From an uncultured Porphyromonadaceae bacterium (GTDB lineage: Bacteria > Bacteroidota > Bacteroidia > Bacteroidales > Muribaculaceae), in NCBI GenBank assembly GCA_947177035.1, contig CAMWSS010000022.1:1-38433 (forward strand): a DNA stretch of 38,433 nucleotides, written 5' to 3'. A program made the position numbers and the translations under genes. The notes under the pieces are model-generated. The model was not told the origin of the DNA. It saw only the letters and a program-made list of their open reading frames with translations, and did not search any database. Shown piece after piece: positions 16,214 through 24,577 of the stretch (position 1 is the stretch's first letter; each line of letters begins with the position of its first letter).

Positions 16214-17662
16214 ATGAACACTGACACGTTTGAAATGGTAGCCAAGACCTTCAAAGGTCTGGAAGATGTGCTGGCCGAAGAACTCCGTGGCATGGGAGCG
16301 ATCAATGTGGAACCTGGCCGACGCATGGTCTCGTTTGAAGGCGACAAAGAAATGCTCTATAAAGCCAATCTACGGTGCCGCACCGCGTTGCGCATTCTCA
16401 AGCCGTTCTATAAATTCAAGGCCCACACGCCTGAAAAACTCTATGACAGGGTTAAGGAATTCGACTGGACCCGCATGCTGACACCGGCCGACACTTTTTC
16501 TATCGACGTGACAGTCAACTCCGACGAATTCACCCACTCCCGTTTCGTCACATATAAAGTAAAAGACGCGATCGTGGACTTTTTCCGTGACCGCGACGCC
16601 GAAAACCGCCGTCCGGGCGTGCGCCTGACCGACGCCGACATCATGCTCAACGTCCACATTTCGGGAGCCGACGTGACAATCAGCCTCGACTCAAGCGGCG
16701 AATCGCTTCACAAACGCGGCTGGCGCGCAGCGCAGACCGAAGCACCGATCAACGAAGTGCTCGCCGCAGGAATCATCCTGAAAAGCGGCTGGCGCGGCGA
16801 CAAACCGTTTATCGACCCGATGTGCGGATCAGGCACCTTCCTGGTTGAAGCAGCCCTGATCGCCGCCAACATAGCACCGGGCATATTCCGCAGCTCGTTT
16901 GCATTTGAACGCTGGAAAGACTTTGAGCCGGAAATCCTTGACCGGATCTATAACGACGATTCCGACGAACGCCCCATCACCTGCCCCATCATCGGCGCGG
17001 ACATGTCGCCCAAAGTTCTCGACATCGCCAACGAAAACATCAAGCAGGCCGGAGTGGCGAAATACGTGACGCTCCAGGTCAAGCAACTGTCGCAATGGAC
17101 AGAAGCGCCGGCCAACGGTGTCATGATCACCAATCCGCCTTATGGCGAACGCCTGAAACCGGAAGACCTCGACGGACTCTATGTCACCCTCGGCGAAAAA
17201 CTCAAACATATTTTCACCGGCTACCACGCATGGATCATCGGCTATCGCGACGAGCAATTCGCAAAAATCGGACTCTCGCCATCGCTGCGCGAGCCGATGT
17301 TCAACGGCGCACTGGAGTGTGAGCTGCGCGAATACGTGATCTTTGACGGCGACATGCGCTCATTCCGCCGCGCCGGAGGTTCGATACGCCGTGAACGCAC
17401 CGAACGCCCCGCCGCCAAAACCGAACGCAGCAAACGCCCATTTGCCAACAAGAGCAAATTCGGCGGACGGAAACCGTTCCAGCGCGCTCAGAAGCCGGAA
17501 CTGCCTGAAACTAAGCCCGCCGAAGAAAAGAGAATTGTCCATCACGACAATCCTCTGGCCGCCCGCAGAAATCCGGAAGCCATCAAAGCGATCATGAACC
17601 GCGAACCTCAGATCGCATCTCCCCGCAAGGGATGGCGACGCAAGCGCACCGACAACCAATAA
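16214..17662 (+). CDS. THUMP-domain 23S rRNA methyltransferase (RlmL-like)
   Basis: From the ATG at 16214 the product has 482 residues. An N-terminal ferredoxin-like/THUMP region (about 5-165) contains KTFKGLEDVLAEEL and the segment around DADIMLNVHISG. A Rossmann methyltransferase domain follows with DPMCGSGTFLVEAA and the catalytic motif NPPYGER, which is the N6A/N2G-type (D/N)PPY. This is the architecture of RlmL's N-terminal half and of the YpsC family, which methylates N2 of a guanine in 23S rRNA. The last 105 or so residues are an added tail rich in Arg, Lys and Pro, likely disordered and RNA-binding (inference). purD follows after 47 bases with no visible promoter, suggesting co-transcription. 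Confidence 0.92.
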   Translation: MNTDTFEMVAKTFKGLEDVLAEELRGMGAINVEPGRRMVSFEGDKEMLYKANLRCRTALRILKPFYKFKAHTPEKLYDRVKEFDWTRMLTPADTFSIDVTVNSDEFTHSRFVTYKVKDAIVDFFRDRDAENRRPGVRLTDADIMLNVHISGADVTISLDSSGESLHKRGWRAAQTEAPINEVLAAGIILKSGWRGDKPFIDPMCGSGTFLVEAALIAANIAPGIFRSSFAFERWKDFEPEILDRIYNDDSDERPITCPIIGADMSPKVLDIANENIKQAGVAKYVTLQVKQLSQWTEAPANGVMITNPPYGERLKPEDLDGLYVTLGEKLKHIFTGYHAWIIGYRDEQFAKIGLSPSLREPMFNGALECELREYVIFDGDMRSFRRAGGSIRRERTERPAAKTERSKRPFANKSKFGGRKPFQRAQKPELPETKPAEEKRIVHHDNPLAARRNPEAIKAIMNREPQIASPRKGWRRKRTDNQ

Positions 17663-17709
17663 AACCCCTCTTTACAAGCCCTAAACCCTAAAACCAAACT
17701 GAAACCACT

Positions 17710-18990
17710 ATGAAAGTGATCCTGCTCGGCAGCGGTGGCCGCGAAGCCGCACTGGCCTGGAAAATCAGCCAAAGCCCCGAATGTGAAAAACTCTACATCG
17801 CGCCGGGAAACGGCGGCACCGCGGCCTTCGGCACAAACGTGGCGATAAAGCCCTCTGACTTCGCCGCAATCGAGACTTTCATACGTGAAAACAGTGTGAC
17901 GCTTCTGGTCGTGGGCAATGAAGACCCGCTGGTGGCAGGCATACGTGACTATTTCGCCAAAACGATGCCCGAACTGCTGATCGTGGGTCCGGCAGCCGAC
18001 GGCGCCGCGCTGGAAGGCAGCAAGGACTTTGCAAAGCACTTCATGATGCGCCACGGCATTCCGACAGCGGCCTATCGGTCGTTCACCGCCGAAACAGTCG
18101 AACAAGGCTGCGAATTCCTTGCATCGCTCAAAGCGCCATACGTGCTCAAAGCCGACGGCCTTGCCGCAGGCAAAGGAGTGCTGATCATCAACGATCTGGC
18201 CGAAGCCCAGCAATCGCTCCGCGAAATGCTCGGAGGCATGTTCGGCCAGGCATCGGCAACAGTGGTGGTTGAAGAATTCCTTGACGGAATAGAATGCTCG
18301 GTGTTCGTGCTCACCGACGGCACCGGCGAATACCGCATACTGCCTGTGGCCAAAGACTACAAACGAATCGGCGAAGGCGACACCGGCCTGAACACCGGAG
18401 GCATGGGCGCGGTGAGCCCCGTTCCGTTCGCCGACGACGAATTCATGAAGAAAGTAGAGGAGCGCATTGTACGTCCCACCGTCAACGGTCTGATCGCCGA
18501 CAAGATCGACTATCGCGGATTCATCTTCCTGGGCCTGATCAAAGTCGGCAACGAACCGATGGTGATCGAATACAACGTCAGAATGGGCGACCCTGAAACT
18601 GAAGCAGTCATGCTGCGCGTCAAATCAGACCTGCTGCCGCTGCTCGAAGCCACCGCCAAAGGATCTCTCGGAGATATGCCTCTGGAAATCGACCCGCGCA
18701 CGGTGGTCACCGTCATGGCCGTCAGCGGAGGATACCCCGGCTCATATCCAAAAGGAATGACAATGACCGGACTGGACAAAGTCAGCGACTCGGTGCTGTT
18801 TCACGCCGGAACGGCAGTGAACGCCGACGGCGACCTTGTCACGGCCGGAGGCCGCGTGATCGCGGCAAGCAGCTATGGCGAATCGATCGCCGACGCCGCC
18901 GCCCGCTCGTTCAAAGCAGTGCAGACGATTGAATACGACGGAAAATACTACCGTCGCGACATCGGCCGCGATCTGATCGCCCTGCTCTGA
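17710..18990 (+). CDS. purD: Phosphoribosylamine-glycine ligase (GAR synthetase)
   Basis: The 426-residue product is a standard-length PurD. It opens with MKVILLGSGGREAALAW, the N-terminal PreATP-grasp motif, followed by APGNGGTAAFG. The ATP-grasp core carries KADGLAAGKGV (about 150-161), a glutamate strand VVVEEFLDGIE, the GMGAVSPVP loop and the metal-binding EYNVRMGDPETE. It joins glycine to 5-phosphoribosylamine using ATP, the second committed step of purine synthesis, in the cytoplasm. A membrane protein gene starts 7 bases after the stop, and pdxB overlaps that one, so purD is part of a short operon. Confidence 0.98.
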   Translation: MKVILLGSGGREAALAWKISQSPECEKLYIAPGNGGTAAFGTNVAIKPSDFAAIETFIRENSVTLLVVGNEDPLVAGIRDYFAKTMPELLIVGPAADGAALEGSKDFAKHFMMRHGIPTAAYRSFTAETVEQGCEFLASLKAPYVLKADGLAAGKGVLIINDLAEAQQSLREMLGGMFGQASATVVVEEFLDGIECSVFVLTDGTGEYRILPVAKDYKRIGEGDTGLNTGGMGAVSPVPFADDEFMKKVEERIVRPTVNGLIADKIDYRGFIFLGLIKVGNEPMVIEYNVRMGDPETEAVMLRVKSDLLPLLEATAKGSLGDMPLEIDPRTVVTVMAVSGGYPGSYPKGMTMTGLDKVSDSVLFHAGTAVNADGDLVTAGGRVIAASSYGESIADAAARSFKAVQTIEYDGKYYRRDIGRDLIALL

Positions 18991-18997
18991 AACAGCG

Positions 18998-19885
18998 ATG
19001 CAGCGCAGACACATCAATCCGATCGACACAGTAGCCACCTCAAGCGGCACTTCGGTGCTGCTCGGGGTGGCGGCTATCATTGCATCCATTGCGGCTCCGG
19101 GCGGCGCCTTCGGTGCGTCGGCCATGTGGCTGATAATGGCAGTGGCCATGCTGCCGGTCATCAGACACTACAACCTGTCGCAAAGCAACTCGCCGATCGC
19201 ATGCGCCATGTTCCTGATGTTTCAGGCAGCAATGACTCCGATCATCTACTGGCCAGTTTCATCATGGATGCTGGCGGCGACAGGACTGGCCGGATGCGCC
19301 CTGCTGTTTTCCGTATTCCAGAACCAGCAGTCGGCCCGGCCACTGTTCACGCTCACCCTCATGTCGGGAATAGGCATGACATTCAGCTGGGTGTATATTC
19401 CTCTGACCGTCATCTTCCTGATCGGAACCACACAGATGCGCGCGCTTAACATGCGCAGCGCCGTGGCCATGCTGCTCGGACTGATCACCGGTCCGCTGCT
19501 CATCTATGGGTTCGGCCTGCGTCAGCCCGCTGTCCCCGACATGCCCTACTTCGCCATTGACGCCGCAGCGGACCCCCACCTCTATCTCAGCGCCGGCTTC
19601 TCGGCCATATGCTCGATCGTTTTCGGCGGATGCTGCATGCTCACCTCATATGGCTACCAGGCTAAACTGCGCGCGTTCAACGCATTTATCTACCTGCTGA
19701 CGGCAATGGCCATATGCGTCACGATAGCCGACTCAGGAAACGCCAGCTCATATATCACTCTGCTCAACATGTGTGCGGCCTACCACACCGGCCACTTCAT
19801 CGTGTCACGCTCACGAGGCTGGATAGCCGTGGCCGTCACCGTCACCGCAATATCTGCGCTCTACATCTGGAACTCATGGATGTAA
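18998..19885 (+). CDS. Polytopic membrane protein of unknown function
   Basis: I do not recognise the family with confidence. The 295-residue product has about nine to ten hydrophobic segments spread over its length, starting near residue 17 after a short cytoplasmic start (MQRRHINPIDT) and ending with a helix near the C-terminus (VTVTAISALYIWNSWM). There are no obvious charged transport motifs in the helices and no signal peptide apart from the first helix. It resembles the uncharacterised multi-helix proteins that Bacteroidales often carry next to housekeeping genes. It begins 7 bases after purD and its end overlaps pdxB by 10 bases, so it is co-translated with both. Confidence 0.75.
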   Translation: MQRRHINPIDTVATSSGTSVLLGVAAIIASIAAPGGAFGASAMWLIMAVAMLPVIRHYNLSQSNSPIACAMFLMFQAAMTPIIYWPVSSWMLAATGLAGCALLFSVFQNQQSARPLFTLTLMSGIGMTFSWVYIPLTVIFLIGTTQMRALNMRSAVAMLLGLITGPLLIYGFGLRQPAVPDMPYFAIDAAADPHLYLSAGFSAICSIVFGGCCMLTSYGYQAKLRAFNAFIYLLTAMAICVTIADSGNASSYITLLNMCAAYHTGHFIVSRSRGWIAVAVTVTAISALYIWNSWM

Positions 19886-20847
19886 TCATCGAAAGCCACA
19901 TTCCGTTCATAGCCGGAGAGCTTGAACGCCGGAATCATCGCGTCACCTACCTCCCGCCGGAAGCGATCACAGCCCAGACGGTCAAAAACGCCGACGCGCT
20001 GATCATACGCACACGCACACGCGCCGACCACGCGCTTCTCCACGGATCGCGGGTGCGTCATGTGGCCACAGCCACCATCGGCACCGACCACATCGACATG
20101 ACGTACTGTCGCGACCACGGCATCGCGGTGAGCAACGCCCCCGGATGCAATGCTCCGGCCGTGGCGCAATACGTGATCTCATCACTGGCAGCAATAGTCG
20201 GGCCGGAACGCCTGCCGGGAATGACACTCGGAATAGTCGGAGTCGGCCACGTCGGCAAGACCGTCGAACGATGGGCACGCGGAATAGGCATGAACCTGAT
20301 GCTATGCGACCCCCCGAGAGCAAAAGCCGAAGGCAATGGAAAATTCGTCAGCATCGACGACATAGCCGAATGTGCCGACGCCATAACATTCCACACCCCG
20401 CTTGACCGGACCACGCACCACCTCTGCGACCGGCGCCTGCTTGCGGCATGCCGCCGAAAACCAGTCATCATAAACGCCGCCCGCGGCGCTGTCGCCGACA
20501 ACGGAGCACTCATCGCCGCACTACAGGACCGCCAGATCAGAGCCACGGCAATCGACTGCTGGGAAGGAGAACCGACAGTCGACCCAATCCTGCTCGGCCT
20601 CTCGGCTGTGGCCACCCCCCACATCGCCGGCTATTCCATCGAAGGAAAAATGCGCGCGTCGGCAATGGCAGCAAAAGCCATCGACCCGGAAATAAACATG
20701 CCGATGCCTCCGGCGGCCATATCCCCCACCCTTGACGCAATCCTCGCGTCATATTCCCCAGCGGCCGACACAATGGCCTTGCGCGCCGCGCCACATGCCT
20801 TTGAAGCGCTCCGCAACAACTACAACTACCGCAACGAACCGGCCTGA
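19876..20847 (+). CDS. pdxB: Erythronate-4-phosphate dehydrogenase
   Basis: From the ATG at 19876 the product has 323 residues. The opening MDVIIESHIPFIAGELE is typical of PdxB. The dehydrogenase core has the dinucleotide motif GIVGVGHVGK (about 117-126) and the catalytic set of D-2-hydroxyacid dehydrogenases: Arg in NAARGA (about 203), Glu in WEGEP (about 230) and His in TPHIAGYS (about 249). It oxidises 4-phosphoerythronate in pyridoxal phosphate synthesis. The C-terminal dimerisation part after residue 260 is short compared with the 378-residue E. coli enzyme. The open frame extends upstream, but 19876 is chosen because it matches the family start and overlaps the preceding gene by 10 bases. 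Confidence 0.93.
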   Translation: MDVIIESHIPFIAGELERRNHRVTYLPPEAITAQTVKNADALIIRTRTRADHALLHGSRVRHVATATIGTDHIDMTYCRDHGIAVSNAPGCNAPAVAQYVISSLAAIVGPERLPGMTLGIVGVGHVGKTVERWARGIGMNLMLCDPPRAKAEGNGKFVSIDDIAECADAITFHTPLDRTTHHLCDRRLLAACRRKPVIINAARGAVADNGALIAALQDRQIRATAIDCWEGEPTVDPILLGLSAVATPHIAGYSIEGKMRASAMAAKAIDPEINMPMPPAAISPTLDAILASYSPAADTMALRAAPHAFEALRNNYNYRNEPA

Positions 20848-20850
20848 CAC

Positions 20851-20882
20851 GTTGCGGAGTTCACGGATGTTTCGTATCTTTG
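20851..20882 (+). promoter_or_regulatory. Promoter of the K+/H+ antiporter gene
   Basis: GTTG (20851-20854), a 20-nt spacer and TATCTTTG (20875-20882). Predicted start about 20886, which fixes the start codon at 20913. Confidence 0.7.
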
Positions 20883-20912
20883 CCAACGAAATCTGTTGCA
20901 CGAGACCCCCAT

Positions 20913-22409
20913 ATGGAATTTATCACATCTGAAAACATCCTGCTTGTCGGATCAACAATTCTCATTGCCGGCGTTCTGATCGGCAAATCCAGCTATAAAA
21001 TCGGCCTGCCTTTGCTGCTCATATTCCTGCTTGTCGGCATGGGCTTTGGAGTGGACGGCGTCGGAATCCAGTTCTCCGACATGAACTCGGCACAGTTCAT
21101 CGGAATGATTGCACTGTGCGTCATCCTGTTCTCAGGAGGCATTTCCACCAAGATATCCGCCATCAGGCCGGTAATAATTCCCGGACTTGTGCTGTCAACG
21201 GTCGGCGTCCTGCTGACGGCCTTCGTCACCGGCCTGTTCATCTGGTGGCTGTCCGGCATGAGCTGGACCAACATCCATTTCGCATTGCTCCCGTCACTGC
21301 TGCTGGCATCGACCATGTCATCAACCGACTCCGCATCAGTTTTCGGAATCCTTGGCAGCCAGAAAGTAGGACTTAAACACAACCTCCGTCCGATGCTCGA
21401 ACTCGAGAGCGGCTCAAACGATCCGATGGCCTATATGCTCACGGTGATACTGATCGAAGCCGTCCAGCTCAACGAATCGCTGTCGCCACTGAACCTGTGC
21501 GGACAGCTTGTGCTCCAGTTCGGAGTTGGCGCGACGGCCGGATGGCTGATGGGACGCATCACCCTTTGGCTCATCGGAGTCTATGACCGCATAGGCGGCG
21601 GCCGCACCGTTGATTCCGGCCAGGCCAGCGCAATGATAGCCATACTGATGCTCGGAGCCATGTTCTTCACGTTCGCCATATCCACCGACCTTGGCGGCAA
21701 TGGCTACCTGGCCGTGTACATAACCGGCATTGTGCTGGGCAACGCCCGCATCCCCGCCAAACGAAGCATTGTCAGATTTGTCGACTCGCTCACATGGCTC
21801 GCACAGATCGTGGTGTTCCTGATGCTGGGACTTCTCGTCAACCCGTCAGACATGATCGACGTGGCGCCAGTGTCACTGCTGATCGCCGCATTCATGATCA
21901 TGATCGGCCGCCCGCTCTGCGTCTTTCTGTCGCTGGCACCGCTGCGCGGAATCTCCTTGCGCGACAAAACCTTTGTTTCATGGGTAGGCCTCCGTGGCGC
22001 CGTGCCCATCATCTTTGCATCCTATCCCGTCGTGGCCGAAGTCGAAGGCGCGTCTCAGATCTTCAACATCGTGTTCTTTGTGACGCTCCTCTCTCTGCTG
22101 GTGCAGGGCACCACGGTAATTCCGGCGGCAAAAGCGCTGGATCTGATCGACAACTCAGCCTCCGACGACGACGATTTCGGCGTCGAACTTGCCGAAGAAC
22201 TGCCCACGTCGCTCCACACCATCACCCTATCCGAACAACACCTCGCCGACGGCAACACGCTGAGCCACATGTCACTGCCGGCCGGATCGCTGGTGATGAT
22301 GATCCGACGCAACGGCCGATACATGGTGCCAAACGGCACTCTTCGCCTTGAACTCGGCGACGTACTCCTGATAATACGCGAATCCGAAGAATCGCCACAA
22401 GCCACATAA
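20913..22409 (+). CDS. Potassium/proton antiporter (NhaP2/CvrA-like, CPA1)
   Basis: The 498-residue product has an N-terminal transporter domain with about 12 membrane helices, containing the CPA1 hallmarks STDSASVFGIL and ELESGSNDPMAY (acidic ion-binding region) and GLRGAVPI. A C-terminal soluble domain (about 415-498) fits an RCK_C/TrkA_C ligand-binding domain, ending with LRLELGDVLLIIRE. Proteins of this layout exchange K+ for H+ across the inner membrane and often respond to a nucleotide bound at the RCK_C domain. It has its own promoter; the longer frame begins inside that promoter. A weak 6-bp hairpin (TTGCGA/TCGCAA at 22429-22445) after the stop may end the transcript before tRNA-Ala. 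Confidence 0.93.
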   Translation: MEFITSENILLVGSTILIAGVLIGKSSYKIGLPLLLIFLLVGMGFGVDGVGIQFSDMNSAQFIGMIALCVILFSGGISTKISAIRPVIIPGLVLSTVGVLLTAFVTGLFIWWLSGMSWTNIHFALLPSLLLASTMSSTDSASVFGILGSQKVGLKHNLRPMLELESGSNDPMAYMLTVILIEAVQLNESLSPLNLCGQLVLQFGVGATAGWLMGRITLWLIGVYDRIGGGRTVDSGQASAMIAILMLGAMFFTFAISTDLGGNGYLAVYITGIVLGNARIPAKRSIVRFVDSLTWLAQIVVFLMLGLLVNPSDMIDVAPVSLLIAAFMIMIGRPLCVFLSLAPLRGISLRDKTFVSWVGLRGAVPIIFASYPVVAEVEGASQIFNIVFFVTLLSLLVQGTTVIPAAKALDLIDNSASDDDDFGVELAEELPTSLHTITLSEQHLADGNTLSHMSLPAGSLVMMIRRNGRYMVPNGTLRLELGDVLLIIRESEESPQAT

Positions 22410-22473
22410 TCCGCAACGATTCAGACGATTGCGAAATCATCGCAAAATTTCATCAAAATTTTTCGCCATAAAA

Positions 22474-22505
22474 TTTGGCAGATTCAAAAATAGTTCTTAC
22501 CTTTG
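22474..22505 (+). promoter_or_regulatory. Promoter of tRNA-Ala
   Basis: TTTG (22474-22477), a 20-nt spacer and TACCTTTG (22498-22505): full consensus, about 20 nt before the tRNA. Confidence 0.85.
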
Positions 22506-22523
22506 CAGTGCAAAAATAAGAAC

Positions 22524-22597
22524 GGGGTATTAGCTCATCTGGCTAGAGCGCGACACTGGCAGTGTCGAGGTGAGCGGTTCGAGTCCGCTATACTCCA
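22524..22597 (+). tRNA. tRNA-Ala (GGC anticodon)
   Basis: The acceptor is GGGGTAT/ATACTCC (22524-22530, 22590-22596), with G3-U70, the identity pair of tRNA-Ala, and discriminator A at 22597. The D stem is GCTC/GAGC. The anticodon stem is CGACA/TGTCG around CTGGCAG with anticodon GGC at 22558-22560. The T arm is GCGGT/TCCGC-like with loop TTCGAGT. CCA is not fully encoded. Confidence 0.97.
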
Positions 22598-22604
22598 CCG
22601 ACCC

Positions 22605-22635
22605 AAGCCTCTGAATTTCAGAGGCTTTTTCTTTT
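22605..22635 (+). terminator. Terminator of tRNA-Ala
   Basis: AAGCCTCTGA (22605-22614) pairs with TCAGAGGCTT (22618-22627), then a T-rich run. The next gene's ATG is 35 bases further on. Confidence 0.88.
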
Positions 22636-22669
22636 ACCCCTTCCACCCCCGCAAAATTGCGATCAGCAC

Positions 22670-23368
22670 ATGAAATTATCGCTATATATCAAATATATTG
22701 CTATTGCTGTTTTCTCATTTGTATGCTTCGTTGTTAAAGCCGAACAAACGGACACAAACATTCGGCAAAAACAAGTCTGTGAAATCGAAGACAAAACGCA
22801 CCACCGTGTGGGATTTAACGGTTCTTTAACGTCTTCACTTTCATGGCTGCTTGAATTTTCATATCATTATATGCTCAACAGACACATTGGATTTGGCGGC
22901 TCCGTTGGTTCATGGGAAGTTTATTACGAAGAAGGCTGGGCATCAGGCAGCAACTGGAAGATTGATGAAGACTACAACAAACCGTGGAACTTTTTTATCC
23001 GTCCATCTATTCTATTAAAGACACCCGCACTGAAACACCGCGCATGCTCATGGTCAGTATTTGCCGAGCCGGGAGTGATGCTTAATATTCCCTACCAAAG
23101 TGTCTGCATTGAATCCACCCCAAATTGGCCCGCAGCTGACTATGACTATATAAGCACCACCAAAGGACAGTGGCTGGCGATAGACTTGCGTATAGGCGTA
23201 AGCCTTGACATCGATCCATGTGGTGTAAGTGTAGGATATGTTATATCCAACCATGACGTGTATAGCCAATACCGGCATTTGTCATACAATGGCATCTCTT
23301 TCAAAAACTTTTATCCTCATAAATCATTGATGCAAGGAGCATACATTTCGCTTTCCTATAATCTATGA
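22670..23368 (+). CDS. Outer-membrane beta-barrel-like protein
   Basis: The 232-residue product has an N-terminal signal peptide (IAIAVFSFVCFVVKAE, cleavage near residue 25) and a mature part made of alternating polar and aromatic stretches such as FNGSLTSSLSWLLEFSYHYML and WNFFIRPSILLKT. It ends AYISLSYNL, the type of strand and terminal hydrophobic residue seen in small outer-membrane barrels. No specific family can be named and the ligand is unknown. Codon use is AT-richer than in the surrounding core genes. No promoter is seen between the tRNA-Ala terminator and this start, so it may rely on read-through. It is convergent with the lipoprotein operon. Confidence 0.65.
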   Translation: MKLSLYIKYIAIAVFSFVCFVVKAEQTDTNIRQKQVCEIEDKTHHRVGFNGSLTSSLSWLLEFSYHYMLNRHIGFGGSVGSWEVYYEEGWASGSNWKIDEDYNKPWNFFIRPSILLKTPALKHRACSWSVFAEPGVMLNIPYQSVCIESTPNWPAADYDYISTTKGQWLAIDLRIGVSLDIDPCGVSVGYVISNHDVYSQYRHLSYNGISFKNFYPHKSLMQGAYISLSYNL

Positions 23369-23445
23369 ACCCTCTTTTACCGCCACGGCGGTCCTTGTTG
23401 GATAGCTCGATGATGTAGCTGAATATTTCGATAGTATTTTATGGC

Positions 23446-23485
23446 AAAAAATATGGTGATCCAGCCAAAACAAACTGGATCACCA
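23446..23485 (-). terminator. Terminator of the lipoprotein operon
   Basis: On the minus strand TGGTGATCCAG (23485-23475) pairs with CTGGATCACCA (23464-23454), followed by TATTTTTTG. The hairpin is symmetric and could also slow transcription from the convergent barrel gene. Confidence 0.8.
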
Positions 23486-23514
23486 CATTCAAACAAGAAG
23501 AGCTGTTAATCTTA

Positions 23515-24558
23515 TTATCTCTTTTTAGCCTTTATATCTAATGTATAGATTACATTGTCAATATTTACTTTTTTATGATTGAAATGCAATTTGCCATCTT
23601 TAGATATACGAATTACAGCGTCTGGCAATTTATCCATAACCAGGTTAAAGCCATTATTTTTATTGGCAACAACTTCATATAGTAGCGGAGCTTCAAAATA
23701 CTCTTCGCCGCTTTCTATAACATTTACAGAAACATGATTACGGTCTATTCTCTTGATAATAACATTGACATCAGTGTAATTTTCATCAACATTTGCCCCT
23801 GTTAATAATGAGCCTGTGCCGATATATGTGCCTTCTATCTTCTTGGAATAGTCTGATCTATTTTTGTTTACTTTTGAACTTGACACCGATATATTATTTG
23901 ATTTAGAATCAGGTTTTACATCTTTGCCCGACGAAGCTTTTCTACGAGAAGATGATTCATTTCCGGCCTGCGTTTGCTCCATATATCCTTTGGGTTTATT
24001 TGGATTCAACAATGTGAAAGACAACCTGGGAATTTCGACTCTTTGTTGTTTCTCATAACCGAAATTATAGTCATATGCTGTCTGGCGCAAACGAGATTGT
24101 GATGGCGCTCCGATGCAAGCCCCTACACCAGCGGCCGCCGCTCCTATTCCAGTTATCAAACCGAAACGATCTGATTCTTCGTCATCTCCATTGCATTTCG
24201 CCGCAATCATTGCAATTGTACCAATCATTGTGACACCAATCCCAACAGACGCAACTGTTCCACCGGCATAAAGAGCGGCCTTGGTTCCTGTGTGACGAGA
24301 TATTTTATAATCAAGACCAATCGGAATTTTCACATTGCAACCGGATGGCTGGGCCAAAATAAAACCGCAATACATATCAGACGGGACAGCGATATCGACC
24401 TTATCAGACTGTGAAGCAATGCTTTGAGACGTAACGGTATTATACGGAGTATAAATTTTTGTCCCACCTGAACCATATACAGAAAACTTTTCAGCAGTCG
24501 AACATCCGGTTAACGACAACAGAGCACAGATAATAAGTATAATGTTTTTTAAGCGCAT
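23515..24558 (-). CDS. Lipoprotein of unknown function (second gene of the pair)
   Basis: I do not recognise this gene. The 347-residue product has a lipoprotein signal (ILIICALLSLTGC, Cys19). Two Gly/Ala-rich hydrophobic stretches follow in the mature part (about 95-120, AGGTVASVGIGVTMIGTIAMI; and about 133-150, LITGIGAAAAGVGACIG). A Ser/Lys-rich linker comes next (about 195-245), then a C-terminal domain of about 100 residues predicted as beta-strands, starting GTYIGTGSLLTG, that recalls lipocalin-like folds (inference). It starts 19 bases after the upstream lipoprotein gene ends, and both share AT-rich composition. Cell-envelope location is likely; function is open. Confidence 0.65.
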   Translation of the reverse strand: MRLKNIILIICALLSLTGCSTAEKFSVYGSGGTKIYTPYNTVTSQSIASQSDKVDIAVPSDMYCGFILAQPSGCNVKIPIGLDYKISRHTGTKAALYAGGTVASVGIGVTMIGTIAMIAAKCNGDDEESDRFGLITGIGAAAAGVGACIGAPSQSRLRQTAYDYNFGYEKQQRVEIPRLSFTLLNPNKPKGYMEQTQAGNESSSRRKASSGKDVKPDSKSNNISVSSSKVNKNRSDYSKKIEGTYIGTGSLLTGANVDENYTDVNVIIKRIDRNHVSVNVIESGEEYFEAPLLYEVVANKNNGFNLVMDKLPDAVIRISKDGKLHFNHKKVNIDNVIYTLDIKAKKR

Positions 24559-24577
24559 GGTTTAATCAGATTTATGA

